Assembly (NCBI GenBank): GCA_963978895.1
Contig: OZ022241.1
Location: 40,788,030 to 40,852,029 of the forward strand
Direction: 5' to 3'
From: Erpobdella octoculata
Taxonomy: Eukaryota; Annelida; Clitellata; Hirudinida; Erpobdellidae
Length of the DNA stretch: 64,000 nt
Made by a program: the position numbers and the translations under genes. Numbering within the stretch: the stretch's first letter is position 1; every line of letters begins with the position of its first letter. Below, one piece after another: positions 19,704 through 33,220 of this stretch. Under the pieces are notes generated by a model. The model did no database searches and was not told the origin of the DNA. It was given only the letters and a program-made list of their open reading frames with translations.

Positions 19704-21418
19704 ATGATTAAAGCACTAACATTTTGGTTAACTGTATCGTCATCAGTTCTGATATGTTTTGAAGCTAAACAAATCGTTGACATGAAATTCAACAAGAAAC
19801 TTTCAATCAATCAAAACCTCTGCGTCTCTGGCAAACCGATGAACGCATTTCATCCTCAAGTTCGCTCCAGTTTGCAATGCGCTTCTTATTGCATCACTGC
19901 TGAGTTGGACTGCGAATCTTTTGAAATTATTTTGAATGGTCAATGGTCTTGTCAACTCTTTGGTTCACTGGACCCGAGTCTTGATAGAAGTTCAACCAGC
20001 GGTTGGAGCTACTCCGCTTCAGGACAAAGCTGTCAAAGATACGAGGTGAAGAAAATAAATTATATGTGCATATTTGGTGTTTTTTTTCACCTAGAAACTT
20101 CTATTTTTTTAGTATTTGAGTTAACTTTTTTTTGTAGAAAACAAATTTTTTGGAAGGATTGACTGGTAAGCTGACATATTTATGACTAATTATTAATTTT
20201 TATTAATATTAATTATTATTTTTTTATTTTGTAATTTACAAAAAAAATTTATATTTATTGTAGCATTTTTACAATTTCTGTTTTTTTACATAAAATTGAT
20301 ATAAAAATGCATTTATTGCTACTTTGAAAAAATAAATTTTAAAAATAATATTTGTAATTCAAGCCGTATATGAAATCAAAATTAGTTTTAGCACCAAATC
20401 AACAAAACTTAATTAAACAATAAAACTTAATGATGAATTTTATAAATATTGAATTTAACAAGACTTTTGAGTTTAATTAAAAATTAAAATATGCAATTGT
20501 AATACCAAAAAACAAGACTATAATAAATAGCTAGTATTTTTTTTCTCACATGAAGAACTCAACATTACTGCGGACCACGCCATTGACGATGTATTTGCAG
20601 ACGGCATCCAATTAACGAAACTGCCACTTTACAATTATTTCCCGACTGCCAAGCACTATTTGATTTCAAAGAGGAGCATAGTGTTGGCCTTAAACCTGAA
20701 CAGTTTCGGCCAACCGCACGGAGTCTACTGCATGACCGCTGATCTCAGTCTCGCTACGAGAAATGACTCGTGGAGGTGCATCATAGTCGATCCACCGATG
20801 AAGAAAAGTAATTTACAATAACCAACATCATAAAAATAAATTTTATTCCACTTTTATATTTTTGATATGTATATAAGTGCAATAGTTTCAGGATGATATT
20901 TTTGTGTTGCAACTCCAAAAGTTCACTTTTCAATCATTTCTTTTCAAAGTTGAAGATGAGTTAAGTCAAAAAGTTAACGAAACAACTTATGGAACATTAC
21001 ACAATTTGTTAATAAGTGTTTCATAAAAGTAAAAAACATTAACAAAAATGACTTTACGTGCATAAATTACTATTTTTAGCGCTTAGTAAAGGTTTTTGCA
21101 AAACAGATATTTTTTTGGGTTCAAGTTTTAACCGAGTCCAGTTACATCAAGTCAGATTTGAAATATCAGCTTGCCTAAAATGAATCTACTGCATTCAATT
21201 CAATTTTATTTAATTTGTTTTTTGTACCAGCTCGTTTGATTGGACAAAAGGAGTGGACTCAGATTGCATACGATGATTCCTGGTGGACTTTACCAGACGA
21301 AATGGCAGCAGGCTACTTAACTGTAACTGGAATTGATTCAACATACGCTCGCTGGTTGTACATGAACTCATCAAAAGACGTTCTTAGATTCTATTGCAGA
21401 GGATACTTGAGAAATTGA
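19704..21418 (+). CDS. PAN/galactose-binding-like secreted protein, array gene 5
   Basis: Exons 19704-20045, 20138-20165, 20556-20807 and 21231-21418; 269 aa, the shortest complete member because the spacer between leader (MIKALTFWLTVSSSVLIC) and PAN domain is almost absent. Intron 1 is only 92 bp. PAN-like cysteines kept; one short deletion after ESFEI. Microexon KTNFLEGLT. Exon 3 is the most diverged in the array: TADHAIDDVFADG, and the usual GMTDDLSLVT becomes CMTADLSLAT, which adds a cysteine. Exon 4 has WTQIAYDDSWW, YARWLYMNS and FYCRGYLRN. AATAAA at about 21509-21514. The extra cysteine and changed motif suggest altered specificity or relaxed constraint. Confidence 0.82.
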
Positions 21419-22591
21419 TTTAAGCGAATCTCATAAGAACACGTCTTTTATACGATAGAACAACTTTTTTTTATTTTATTTTAATTTAAATGATAATTAG
21501 TAATAACAAATAAATTGTTTTTTTATTTGAAAATATCAACAAACTACTTCTTTGTTATTGGTTCAGAAACTGGTTTCCTGTTGTTCGTCAAGTTGAATCT
21601 GAACTTGAACTTGAACTCTTTATATAACTCCTATGGCTAACAAAGTTCAACGTTTTGTTGCAATGTTTTCATCAATTGTTAAAAAATAAAACTTTTGAAT
21701 CAAATTTTGTCTGCGAGTTTATGAAATACATTCCAAGCATTATAGCGACACGTTTATTTACTGAGTTTATCAACTGCACTGTTCACGAAAATGTTTAATG
21801 CCAATGAATTAATTTAGCAAAAGCAGCCGCACTGTCAATATAATTGTGCCACGAATATCGGCAAAGAAGTTCAAAGATAGAAGCCCAAGACAATATTCAA
21901 CATTAAAAGTTGATCACTTGGTGGTTGCGGTTTGTCATAAGCAGCGGACTCTTCTTTTCCTTTCCATTAGCTTGTTTCATTCTTGTACATACCATCCATA
22001 CTACCACCTACCCATACCACCCATACCACCACCTACCCATACCATCCATACGATTCCACCATTCATGCCATTCATTCATTTTCTATTTATTCTGTTGCAA
22101 TATACCGCAGATTGCAACAAGTGGCCGTTCTTACAATGTTCTATGCATGGTCATTAATATACATTTTTTTAGAAACAAAATTCTATTATATTCTAGGAAA
22201 AGAAGTTTTCAACATTTGACCACACAATCTCTACGCCAATTAATGGGCTTATTTGTAATAAATCAAAACGGCAAATCTAGCAAAAACAAAATTATTGGAT
22301 TGTAAATTACTTGTAGGTTGTTGTCTTTTTTTACTTGAAAAGGAAGGTTTTTTCTTTTGTGGAAAGTAAGAACGTGTTATGACGGTTATTCAAGGAAGTT
22401 ATTGATGGATAGCTAAGTAGTAACATACGGCTTTTTTTGTCCATTTGCCATTAATTGACTTTTTGTCTTTGACATATTGTCTTGCTGGATTTCTTCGTAT
22501 TCCATTTGCACCAGTATTTCTAAAATTTAATATTAGAAGCTATTTTCGTAAACGTTGCTGGAAACCTGTAGCAAATATCGTAATTTTAAAA
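21419..22591. other. Spacer and conserved upstream region of gene 6
   Basis: From about 21740 colinear with the DNA upstream of genes 4 and 7, including a CCATACCACC minisatellite relic (21985-22060), an AG-preceded block ATTGCAACAAGTGGCCGTTC at about 22111, and the proximal block (about 22318-22590) with TTGACTTTTTGTCTTTGACA. The open frame running in from 22445 into gene 6 exon 1 is judged to be 5' UTR. Confidence 0.55.
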
Positions 22592-24423
22592 ATGGCAACA
22601 ACACTAACTAGATCGTTGTTACTAATTATCGTTAGGAACTGCTTAGAAATAGAGCCAATTTATGCTGATGCAGGTGTCATCAGTGGGAACAATAAGAGAG
22701 AAAGATTTGAAATGAAATTCAAAAAGATTTCATCTAATCAAAACCTCTGCGTGTCTGGAAAACCCATAAATAAAATTAATTACATGGTTCGCTCCATGAT
22801 GCAATGTGCTTCTCTCTGCAGATCTGCTGGTGCAAAATGTGATTCTTTTCAACTCTATCCTTCTACCAGCAAAACCCTTAATAAAAAATGGTCTTGTAAA
22901 CTCATTGGTCCACTGGATCCTAATTTTTACAGCAGTTCGACTAACGGATGGACATACTTTTTTGCTGGTGATAGCTGCTTTAGATACGAGGTATTAATCT
23001 TATAAAATAATAAATTATAATAAATTAATGAGTAATACAATTTTGTAAAAAAGTATTTTGGTCAATTTTGAGTGATTGATCAAATGAGAGTTTCTTAAAA
23101 CAAAGTTTTGGGCTAACAAGTTCAATTGTATCGGAAGTAACAAAAATATACTTTTTTAAACATTTGGTGCGACTAAAAGCTATATTACTTGCCACTAGAA
23201 CATCTAAGAATAAATAAATTAATTAATTTTGCATTAAAAATATTTTTACAAGACTTTAAAAAAAATTTTTATTGTAACTATTTTTTCAGATCATAGAATT
23301 CTTAGACAATGTCAGAGGTGAGGTTAAAGTAAATTGATGTTTTCAACTTCAAACAAATAACGTTTTTTCTTTTTTAAAATTGATTAAAGCCAGAAATGAC
23401 TTTATTTTTTGTAAATTAATTTTTTAATTTTATTTAAGAATAAACAAAAATATATGGTTAATTAGATAAGGAAACTGTTGCTGTTTGTTTTTAATTTTTG
23501 TAAAAGTTTTTTCATTAGTTGAAGTTAAAATTGTAACAAAATTGTTTATTCTAATGAAGAACTCTTTATTACTGCGGACAATGTCATCGAAAAAATATAT
23601 GTCGACGGAATCCCCTTGCCCAGATTGCCAGACTACAACAACTGGCCAGCAACGAAAGTTTATTGGATTTCAAAACAGAGTAGAATGATGGCTTTCGATA
23701 TTTCCAATACCGGCAATCTCCATGGAATTGTTGGAATGACCAATGATTTAAGTCTCGTGACCAGAAGAAATTCATTGAAGTGTATCATCGTCGAAACACA
23801 TAATCAAAGTAATTTATATTCAGAAATAATTTCTTATTCAAATTGACAATTTAAAAAAAAAAGTTTTGTGACAATTAAAATTTATCAAGTGATCAAATTT
23901 ATTTTGATTATACGATAATTTATTGTTTGTTCTGATTTATTTATAATAATTAAAATGATAAAAAAAACAAGTAGTCATATTATTTGATATAAAGCGTTTA
24001 GGGTTTATTTAAAATAAATTAAATTCTACAGAAATGTTCCATTATGAAATTATTACACAGCACACATAGATTTAAACATGAGCTGAATTTTTACATTTTT
24101 GTTTTTCTTTTGTCACTCTGTTTTAGTAGAATCCATAGCAAATTTTCAAAAGCCGATTTAGGATCAAAAAAATGAATGGTTTAAAAAATAAACACTCAGA
24201 TTTATTTTACGTTTTAATTTGTTTTTCATCAGCTTCTACCATTGATTTCACCAACTGGACTCAGATCGATTACAACGACTCGTTGTGGACAGTTCCCTTG
24301 GAAAAAGATAAAAGTTATTTAGTTCCGTTGGTGGGCATTGATTCAAATTATGCTCGCTGGTTGTACTTGGACTCAGTAAAGGATGTGCTGAGATTCTACT
24401 GCAGAGGATTTTTCAACGATTAA
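22592..24423 (+). CDS. PAN/galactose-binding-like secreted protein, array gene 6
   Basis: Exons 22592-22990, 23290-23317, 23560-23808 and 24233-24423; 288 aa. The start at 22592 precedes the leader MATTLTRSLLLIIVRNCL; the frame is open upstream but the leader alignment fixes the ATG. PAN-like domain with NKINYMVRSMMQCASLCRS. Microexon IIEFLDNVR. The first ~60 nt of exon 3 match gene 2 with about one difference, while the rest of exon 3 and all of exon 4 follow gene 4, so the gene is a mosaic. Exon 4: WTQIDYNDSLW, YARWLYLDS and FYCRGFFND. AATAAA at 24458-24463. Confidence 0.85.
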
Positions 24424-26412
24424 ACCGGAAAAACTTTATGAGATCTCTGTTGAAAAGAATAAATACATTTAAATGTATAAAAACATCTAAATATATATAT
24501 ATATATATATATTGAATATTTGTTGTTTAGGTAATTATGTTTTTACAAAACTAATTTTTATATTGAATTTTTTAGTGCATTTTCGTAGTTTAGTCATCGT
24601 GATATTTGATTTGTTTTTTATTATAATGCATAGAAATTATAATTGTAATTATTAGCAATAATTTATTTCTTAGAAATAAATCATGTTTCATTTCATTTTA
24701 TAAATAAGTAATTCGCTAAGAGTGTATTCATTATAATTTAGTTTTTAAGCTGCATCATTAATTCATTAATCAATTAAAATTTTATTAATTATTGACAAAC
24801 CGGAAGAAAATACACGGGTTAAAAGTAGGCGACAGTTTTTTCTGTACTTTTAAACATTTTGCATATTTAAATTACAGTGATACGAGAGTTTTTTGACAGA
24901 ACTATTTGTTGATATGACCAATGATCCACATCGGAGTACTGCATGGCCGGTGCTTTCAAATGGGCCGAGCCGGGTTCGAGATCGAGCCAGGTTGAGGTTG
25001 GGCCAGGATTTTTGTTCCAAATATATATGAATTTTAGACCTATAGAAACGGACCAGCCTGGTCTCAAATTAGACGGACCATGCATGGCTTGGCAATTTTT
25101 TTGTTTTTGTTTTTTATTGACATCAGAAAACGAAACAGCATCAGCAATCGGACACTAAAAAAATTAAAACGAGGTTATTGGTCCATAAAACAAAAAAGAT
25201 GTCAAAAGGCAAAAACCTAAAGGGTATTTACATCCCGCTAAGAAGGCTGCCTACAAAATTCATTGTACACAAATAATAATTAGAAATATATTGAACCTGT
25301 ACAAGTGCTATTGAAACATTGGCGACTGAATAATAAACTTTTTAAGTAATCGTTTGAAACAGGATAAGTTTGGTTGTTGAGATATAGTCATCGGAATTTT
25401 TGCTTACACATTAGGACCCGCACATACAATTGAGCAAAGCTTTATGTTGGATTTCGCAAAGGGGGAAAATTTGGCTTAGGAAACAAGCCGGGCCGTGAAA
25501 AATTTTGTCTGTAAGTTTATAAAATACATTCAAAGCATTTTAGTGACACGTTTATTCATTTATTGAATATAACAAATATACTAACCATGAGCTGTGTTTG
25601 ATGTCAAACAAATAATTTTGTTATAGCAGCCGCACTGTCAATAAAATTGTACCACAAATATCGGCAAATAATTTCAAAGATAATTATGTCCAAGACAATA
25701 TTCAACATTAAAAAATTGATCACTTGATGGTAGCCGTTTGTCATGTGCTGTTGACTTTTTATTCCTCTCCATTAACTTATTTCATTCTTGTACATACTAC
25801 TACCCATTCCACCCATACCACCACTTACCCATACCACCACCTATCCATACCACCACCTACCCATGCCATAACCTACCCATACCAATCAACCATTCATGCC
25901 ATTCATTCATTTTCTATTTCTATTTATTTTGTTAAAATATACCGCAGATTGCAACAAGTGGCCGTTCTTACGATGTTCTATGCATGATAATTAATATACA
26001 TTTTTTTAGAAAAAAAAATTCTATTATATTCTGGGAAAAGAAGTTTTCACCAGTTGACCCTTCAATTTTTGCGCGAATTAATGGGTTAATTTGTAATAAA
26101 TCAAAATGGCAAATCTAGCAAAAATAAAATTTTTGGATTATAAATTACTTGTAGGTTGTTGTCTTCTTTTTCTTTAAAAGGTTTCTTTTATTTGTGGAAA
26201 ATAAAGAAGTATTAGGGCGGTCATTCGAGGAAGTTATTGATGGATAGCTAAGTGGTAACATACGGCTTTTTTGTTCATTTGTCATTAATCGACACATTGT
26301 CTTGCTGAGTCTCTTCGTTTTCCATTTGCACCAGTGTTCCTAAAATTTAATATTGAAAGCTATTTTTTGTAAAAGCTGCTGGGAATCAGTATGAACATCT
26401 TAAGTTTTTAAA
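24424..26412. other. Spacer between genes 6 and 7
   Basis: Contains a short (AT)n run (about 24490-24513), a GGCCGAGCCGGG-type GC-rich fragment (24935-25085) related to 39849-40036, and from about 25545 the upstream block colinear with genes 4 and 6, including the CCAYCC relic (25795-25890) and ATTGCAACAAGTGGCCGTTC near 25948. No gene seen. Confidence 0.55.
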
Positions 26413-28468
26413 ATGACAATAACACTAACCAAATCGTTGTTACTAAGTATCGTTATAAATTGTTTACAAATAGAGCTAATTTATGCTGCTGCAAGTGCCA
26501 CCAGTGAGAATAACACGAGAGAAATATTTGAAATAAAACTAAAAAAGAAGATTTCAGCTAATCAAAACCTCTGCGTGTCTGGAAAACCGATAAATAAAAT
26601 TAATTACACGGTTCGCTCCAAACTGCAGTGTGCTTTTCTCTGCAGATCTGCTGATACAAAATGTGATTCTTTTCAAATCTATCCTTCTGCAAGCAAAACT
26701 TTTAATAAAAAATGGTCTTGCAAACTAATTGGTCAGCTGGATCTTAATCTCTACCAAAGTTTGACTAACGGATGGACATACTCAACTGGTGATAACTGCC
26801 AAAGATACGAGGTAATAAGATTAGTTTTCTCGTTTTTTAAAAGAGACACTAATATTTAGTTGTATTTTATGAATTTTTATTAAAATAATTAAACACTTAA
26901 ACGATTATAATAATTTAATACAATTACCATGACTGTAATATAATTAACATAACTGCAATATAATTAGTATAATTGCAATATAATTAAAATAATTGCAATG
27001 AAATTAACCATTGCTAAATAATTAACATAACTACAATTTAATTAACGCAATTGCAATATAATCAGTAGGTATACTTGTTATGCAATTAAAAATTGCTATT
27101 AAATTAACATAATTGATATATAATAAACGTAGTTACAACATAATTAGCAAAATTGCAATATAATTCACGTGTTTGCAATATCATGCAGTTTTAAACATTT
27201 GAATAACTATTACGGTATAAAAATAATAAATTGTTATTATTCAGATCAACGATTTATTTGATGGACTCAGAGGTGAGTTAATAAAATAAATCAATTTTAA
27301 ATGGTAGGAAGTTTTAAATCACAAAATAAATTTTTTTTAAATGTTTATAAGCCTTAAAAAAAATATAAATAAACTAATATTTTCTCTTAAGAACTCTACA
27401 TCACTGCTGATAATGGCATCAATGGAGTTTATGTGGACGGAATCCTTTTGCCCAGATTGCCTGACTGTAATAACTGGCCCACTACAAAACGCTATTTGAT
27501 TTCAAAACAAAGTAGATTGATTGCTTTTGATCTCTCAAACTTAGGCGATAATTTACACGGAATGTTTGGCATGACCAATGATTTGAGTTTTGTGAGCAGA
27601 AGTCATTCATTGAAGTGCATCGTGGTCGAGACACTGAATACAAGTAAAGTAATTTTTATTCAACAAAGATTTTCAGCTGAAATTAATTGTTTAAAATGAA
27701 AAAGATGTGAAATTATAAAAACTTTAACACTGAATTCAGGTATTTTATATTCAGCAAAAATGTTTAATGTTTTAGAATAATGAGTTGTAACGATTGATAT
27801 AATATCCAAACTTATAACGTTGATAGAATGTGAATTGAGCTAACAAATTGAGTACGTAGGTTTTAATTAAGTTTAGGATTTTTAAACTAAAAAAATTTAA
27901 AACACATTTTGTATTATATGTTTTGTTGAACCATTTGTTAGTAAAACTTCAGTAATATTAAACTTTCAAGGTGTTTTCTATTCCTGTATAGGTTTCAGAA
28001 AATAAACTAAAAAAGATTTAAGTTTTTGATAAAATCTATAACTAAATTGCTGATATAAAGTTAAATACTTATATGTAACAATTTTAATTCAATTTCACAA
28101 ATCGACTCCAAGAAAAAAAAGAAACATGATTAAATTATTATTTGCGACAGAAAACACTTTGGTAATGGTATTTCCTACATAATTTAATGGATTGGATTGG
28201 ATACGGCTATTCCACTTTTACTAGCACTATAAACTATTAAAAAATATCGTTGAAATATTTTTCATCAACAGCTACTATCATTGATTTTCCCAACTGGACT
28301 CAAATTGGTTACAACGATGACTGGTGGAATGTGCCGAAAGAGCGAGCCAAAAATTATTTAGATCGACTGGTAGGCATTGATTCAACCTACGCGCGCTGGT
28401 TGTACTTGGATTCTCCAGTATATGTGAAGAGATTCTTATGTAGAGGATTTTTTAATTTTGTCAATTAA
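26413..28468 (+). CDS. PAN/galactose-binding-like secreted protein, array gene 7
   Basis: Exons 26413-26811, 27245-27272, 27392-27643 and 28272-28468; 291 aa. Leader MTITLTKSLLLSIVINCL; PAN-like exon with SKLQCAFLCRSADTKC; microexon INDLFDGLR; exon 3 with VDGILLPRLP, FGMTNDLSFVSRSHSLKC; exon 4 with WTQIGYNDDWW, YARWLYLDS and FLCRGFFNFVN (Tyr of YCRG replaced by Leu, as in gene 8). The exon 3 donor lies in a small local duplication (AAGTAAAGTAATT); the first GT keeps phase 1. Exon 4 is nearly identical to that of gene 8. Intron 1 carries TTGCAATATAATTAAC-type repeats (about 26930-27190). Confidence 0.85.
26930..27190. repeat. AATTAACATAATTGCAATAT-type degenerate repeats, intron 1 of gene 7
   Basis: Diverged repeats of about 20 bp of the same kind as in intron 1 of genes 3 and 8, showing that the introns are homologous and that the repeat was present before these copies separated. 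Confidence 0.6.
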
Positions 28469-30939
28469 GTAGTTAATCAATTACTCAGTTTTATCATCAA
28501 GTTATAAAGAATTTCATAATTGAACAATTTGTCAGCCTAAACAATTTCTTTTTTCACATATATTGGCTCACAAAACTGTTAACTGCGTTTAAAACGTTTT
28601 AATACATGTTCGTCGTTAAGTAATCGTAATATTCTGCTCTAGTATCTCTTTTAAATGATAGTTTAGAATTTCTTAATATTTTAATTTAGAATGTTTAAGC
28701 ATTTGTTTAGATTATAGATATAATTTGTTTTACTACCGCGTGAAACTGTTTCTTTGTTTTGCATGAAAAAAATGATCTAGTGATGATAACGAAAAAAATA
28801 ATTGAAAAAAAAAACATGACAAAGACAAAGACCTGGGTTTAAGAATAAGGACATGGGTTTGAAGACTAAAACTTTAGTTTAAGAACAATAACTTAAGTTT
28901 AAGAACAAGAACTTAGGTTTAAGAATAAGGACATGGGTTTAAAGACATATATTTGGGTTTAAGAACAAGGACATGGGTTTAAAGACAAAGACTTGGGTTT
29001 AAGAACAAGGACATGGGTTTAAGAATAAGTACCTGGGTTCAAAAGCAAGGACCTGGGTTTAAGGACAAGGACCGAAAAAGATCTGAGTACAAAAACCTGG
29101 AAGGAAGTTGGTGCAAAAATCAGAAAAATCTGGGTAAAAGGCTTTGACAAAAACAAGAATTTTAATTTAACATTCAAGATTCGCGTGTACAAGATTTTTT
29201 AAAAATTAACTAAAAATCTATAAGATCGTTGTGGGAAAAATTTGAAAAATAAATATAGAAATACTCATATAGTAATTTATTTATTTTTTATACTTGTATA
29301 AAATTTTCTTTGTCTGTTTTACATTTTTTATCCAGGACTAAAGTTCAAACATAAAAATGTCAGCTTAGCCACGTGGTTCTTGAATAATTTCAAGAAGCTT
29401 AGAAGTGCAAAATCAAACGCATAAACAAAAAATCGTATTTAGTGGAAGCTGGCAATCGTATAATACAACTGACTCTTTAACAATATTTCAACCCAGTCTT
29501 TGAATATTCCATCTACTGAGATCTACAATATCTTTTATTTTATTTCACAATGTCTGTCGACGTATCCGACAAAAAAAATTACAACAAGTGATCGCTTGTA
29601 CAATGTCAATATATTAATTATCATGTTTTTGTCAGGAATTCATTTGTTCTATCTTTTATCATCGCTTTGGCCGATTTGTTTATTCTTAGACAAAAAAGAT
29701 TTGATTAATTCCTAATTATACTCAAACTAATGGATTTATTTCGTACTGTAATTTGAAATAATTCTTTTTTATAAGACGTCTACTTGATTAATTTATCGAA
29801 GTGTGTATAATTTTTAGTTTATTGTTTTTTTTTTCACATTCTTTCAAATTTTTCTGTTGTCTTCTTAACGGAACGTTGTAATCAACTCGTATCCTAGTAG
29901 CTGACTAGCATCAGCGTTAATTAAATGACAACATCTTTTGACTATCATTATTTGTTTTTGAGGTTTATTGATGGACTTACGCCACCCCTAAAAAGATCGT
30001 CAAAAATTCATTCAACGACATGAGTAGAAATGGAAATCTTGTCCATGAATGGACCCGCAAGATAAACACGAGCAAAAATTAATAATAAAAACTGAAGAGG
30101 ATTTGCAGTTCTGTAGGCAGCGGTTGAACAAATGAAGGATTTGCACCAGACATACTTCTTTCTTTTTAGTTTTTTAAATAATATAAAGTTTAAGCTCATT
30201 AAAGGTCCTGCAAATTGAATGTAATAATAAAATGATTAATCATTTACAAACTTTTTGAAATTAAAGTATCATTTAGAAATATTATTTAAACAAAAGAAAT
30301 ATAAGTGCTCAGAAAAATATGCTTTCAGACAAAATCATTTGTCATGACGCCACAATTGACTGGTTTCAAATATATTTTCCACTATAAGAAAACATTTCCC
30401 ATACATCACGGAAAAGTATGCAAAGAAATCGCATAAAAGCATGTCTTCTTTAACAAAATATTTTTTTACTTTTATCTAATCAACTTTTTCGCCAAGATAG
30501 TTTTTGTTGAATTATTGTTCCTGGATAAAACTTTTATTTCAAAAAGTTTGAAAATGATTAAATAGTTCGTCGTCAACTAATTTACTTCTGAGCTAAAAAT
30601 TAAGGTTCCTCTAGCTAGTCGGAAAGTTAGTTGAAAATTGATATCGAGATTACACTAAAACAATCGGCAAACAAATAGAGTTGACTAGAACACAATGCAA
30701 TCTATACAATCAATACAGCAGAACAGTCGTTTCATGAAGTATCAGATTGATAAATAAGATATAATTTACCGCTTGTTTTGTCCAATTGCCATTTGTTGGT
30801 CTTTTGTCTTGGACATTTTGTATAGTTGTGTGTATTTCTTCCATGTTCATTTACATTAGGTCGTCTGTGATTAAGTGGCATCCACAGAAATAATATCATT
30901 TTCTGTGAACATCTCCGCATACCAGTGGTAATTTATTAA
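28469..30939. other. Spacer between genes 7 and 8
   Basis: The 3' flank (28480-28760) is homologous to those at 33240-33450 and 41390-41640 (words ATACATGTTCGTCGTTAAGTAA and TTAGATGATAGTTTAGATTT or close variants). A 20-bp minisatellite follows (28815-29075). Near 29577 there is a diverged copy of the ACAACAAGTG block found upstream of other genes. The proximal upstream block is at about 30760-30880. No gene seen. Confidence 0.55.
28815..29075 (+). repeat. 20-bp minisatellite (GGGTTTAAGAACAAGGACAT)n
   Basis: About 13 degenerate units with variants such as CTTGGGTTTAAGAACAAGGA. Only in this spacer. Confidence 0.85.
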
Positions 30940-33220
30940 ATGGCACCTACACTAGCGTACTCGTTGTTGCTAATTATAATTTTAAACTGTTTAAATATGA
31001 AGCCATCTTGGGCTGTAAATAATTCAACTAAAAATCTTCCGATCAAAAAACTAGAAATGAAATTCAAGAAGAAAATGTCAGCTGATGAAGATCTCTGCGT
31101 CTATGGAAAACCCATAAATAAAATTAATTACACGGTTCGCTACAAACTTGAGTGTGCTTTTCTCTGCAGATCATCTGATACAAAATGTGATTCTTTTCAA
31201 CTTTATCCTTCAACAAGCGAAACTTTCAATGAAAAATGGACTTGTCAACTAATTGGACCACTGGATTTTAAACTCTACCAAAGTTCGACTAATGGATGGA
31301 CATACTCTAGTGGTGATAACTGCCAAAGATACGAGGTAATGTTAATTTGTTGTCTAGTTTTTATATTATAGTTTGTTGTCCATTATACCTAGTTTATTTT
31401 ATACATCATATCGAACGTTTTTTTTAAATATATGACTAAATAGTTTGGTTTTATGATTTTTAAAAAAAATAATAAAATATTTAATTATAAACCATTAACA
31501 TAATTGCAATACAAATAAACTAATTGTAGCATAAATAACAAAATCGCAAAATAAATAATATAATTGCAATATCATTAGCGTAATTTGTAATTTCAATATA
31601 ATAAATATAAATTATTTGCTTTAAACATTTAATTAACTAAAATACGTGGGAGAAGTAATAAATGATATTTTTCATATCTAGAACTTTCTCGAAGGACTCA
31701 GAGGTGAGTTATTATATAGAGTTAAATCGATGTTAATTCAAAAATATTTTTACAATATTTATTAGTTTTAAGAACAATGTATAACAAACTGATATTGTTT
31801 CCTAAGAGCTCTACGTCACTGCTGATAATGGCATCAATGGAATATATGTGGATGGAATCCTTTTGCCCAGGTTGCTTTACTATAATGACTGGCCGAGAAC
31901 AAAGAGGTATTCAATTTCAAAACAAAGTAGATTGATTGCTTTTGATCTCTCAAACTTGGGTGATGATGCACATGGAATATTTGGTATGACCGATGATTTG
32001 AGTTTTGTGACCAGGAATGATTCAGTAAAGTGCATCATCGTCGAGACATTGAATACAAGTAATTTTTATTTACCAACGATTTTCAGCTTAAATTTATTGT
32101 TTAAATTAAAAGCTGAATACAAAATTATTAAAACTTTTGTAAAAGAAGTCGTTATAATAACTTTTATTGGCTACTAGCGGGGTTATTTTAGGTTTTTCTA
32201 ACGTTTTTCTCTCTCGCTCCCGTTTCTTTTCCCGCTTGCTCTCCCGCTCCCGGTCGCTCCCTCGTTCCAGCTTGCTCTTCCGTTCCCGGTCGCTTACCCT
32301 TTCCCGGTCGCTTTTCCGCTCCTGCTTGCTCTCCCGTTCCCGGTCGCCTACCCTTTCTTTCGCTCTTGGTCGTTTTTTGTTCCCGGTTGCTTTCCCGTTC
32401 CAGCTAATTTTCCAGTTTCCGTTTCTACTGGCACTCACGCTCCGCTCATTTTGTGTTCAATTTCATTTTTTTTACAAACACCTTCCCCCGTTGACTCTCA
32501 AAGTTGTTTGAAAATTTAATTACGATCAGATGGTTAAATGACATACAGACATAAATACAGACAGTAATTTATCGCACCCGTCCGTGCTTCACTATGAGTT
32601 TGGTTGATAATTTCATGGCTTGAATCGAGTATTGAAATTTTAAATATGAATTTTGATTAAATATTAAATTTTTAAATTGAAAACATTTTAAGAGTAATAA
32701 AGAAATAACAAAAAATGTTTGTTTTTTTTCAACAATTGTCAAGAGACACCTAGTTTTTTTTTTCAAATTTGAAACTACTTTCATTTCCTGTAGATCTTTC
32801 AGCAAATAAACTAAAAAATCTTCAAGTTTTAAGCTGAAAAACCGTAACTGAAAAAACAAATTTATTAAAGTTATGTACTTATTATAAATAACAATTTTCC
32901 TCCGTTTCTAGAATAAAGGAAAAGGGAAAAAAACAAGATCAAATCATGATAAGCACTAAAAATTAATCCGCCATTTGAGTTTTAAAACTATTTTAAAAAA
33001 TCCTGTTGCCATTTTTTTAACAGCAACTATCATTGATTTCCCGAACTGGACTCAGATCGGTTACAACGATGACTGGTGGAATGTGCCGAGAGAACGAGCC
33101 AAAAATTATTTAGATCAGATGATTGGCATTGATTCAACCTACGCTCGTTGGTTGTACTTGAATTCTACAGTAAATGTGAACAGATTCTTATGTAGAGGAT
33201 TTTTCAATTTTGTCAATTAA
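30940..33220 (+). CDS. PAN/galactose-binding-like secreted protein, array gene 8 (22-nt microexon)
   Basis: Exons 30940-31335, 31682-31703, 31807-32058 and 33024-33220; 288 aa. Leader MAPTLAYSLLLIIILNCL; PAN-like domain with KLECAFLCRSSDTKC. Compared with the 28-nt microexon of the others, the second exon here is 22 nt (NFLEGLR). The ancestral acceptor is gone and TAG six bases inside the old exon serves as acceptor, so phase is kept and two residues are lost. Exon 3 starts AGCTC where paralogues have AACTC, still Glu-Leu. GMTDDLSFVTRNDSVKC; exon 4 WTQIGYNDDWW and FLCRGFFNFVN. Intron 3 carries dispersed element G (32174-32571). Confidence 0.84.
31495..31615. repeat. TTGCAATATAATTAAC-type repeats, intron 1 of gene 8
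   Basis: Short, diverged version of the 20-bp repeats in intron 1 of genes 3 and 7. Confidence 0.5.
32174..32571 (+). repeat. Dispersed element G with GC-rich tandem core, copy 2
   Basis: Begins CTAGCGGGGTTA, continues through TTCCCGGTCGCTT/CCCGCTTGCTCTCCC-like degenerate repeats and ends in ACATACAGACATAAATACAG. Opposite orientation to the copy at 13337-13709. Confidence 0.6.
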
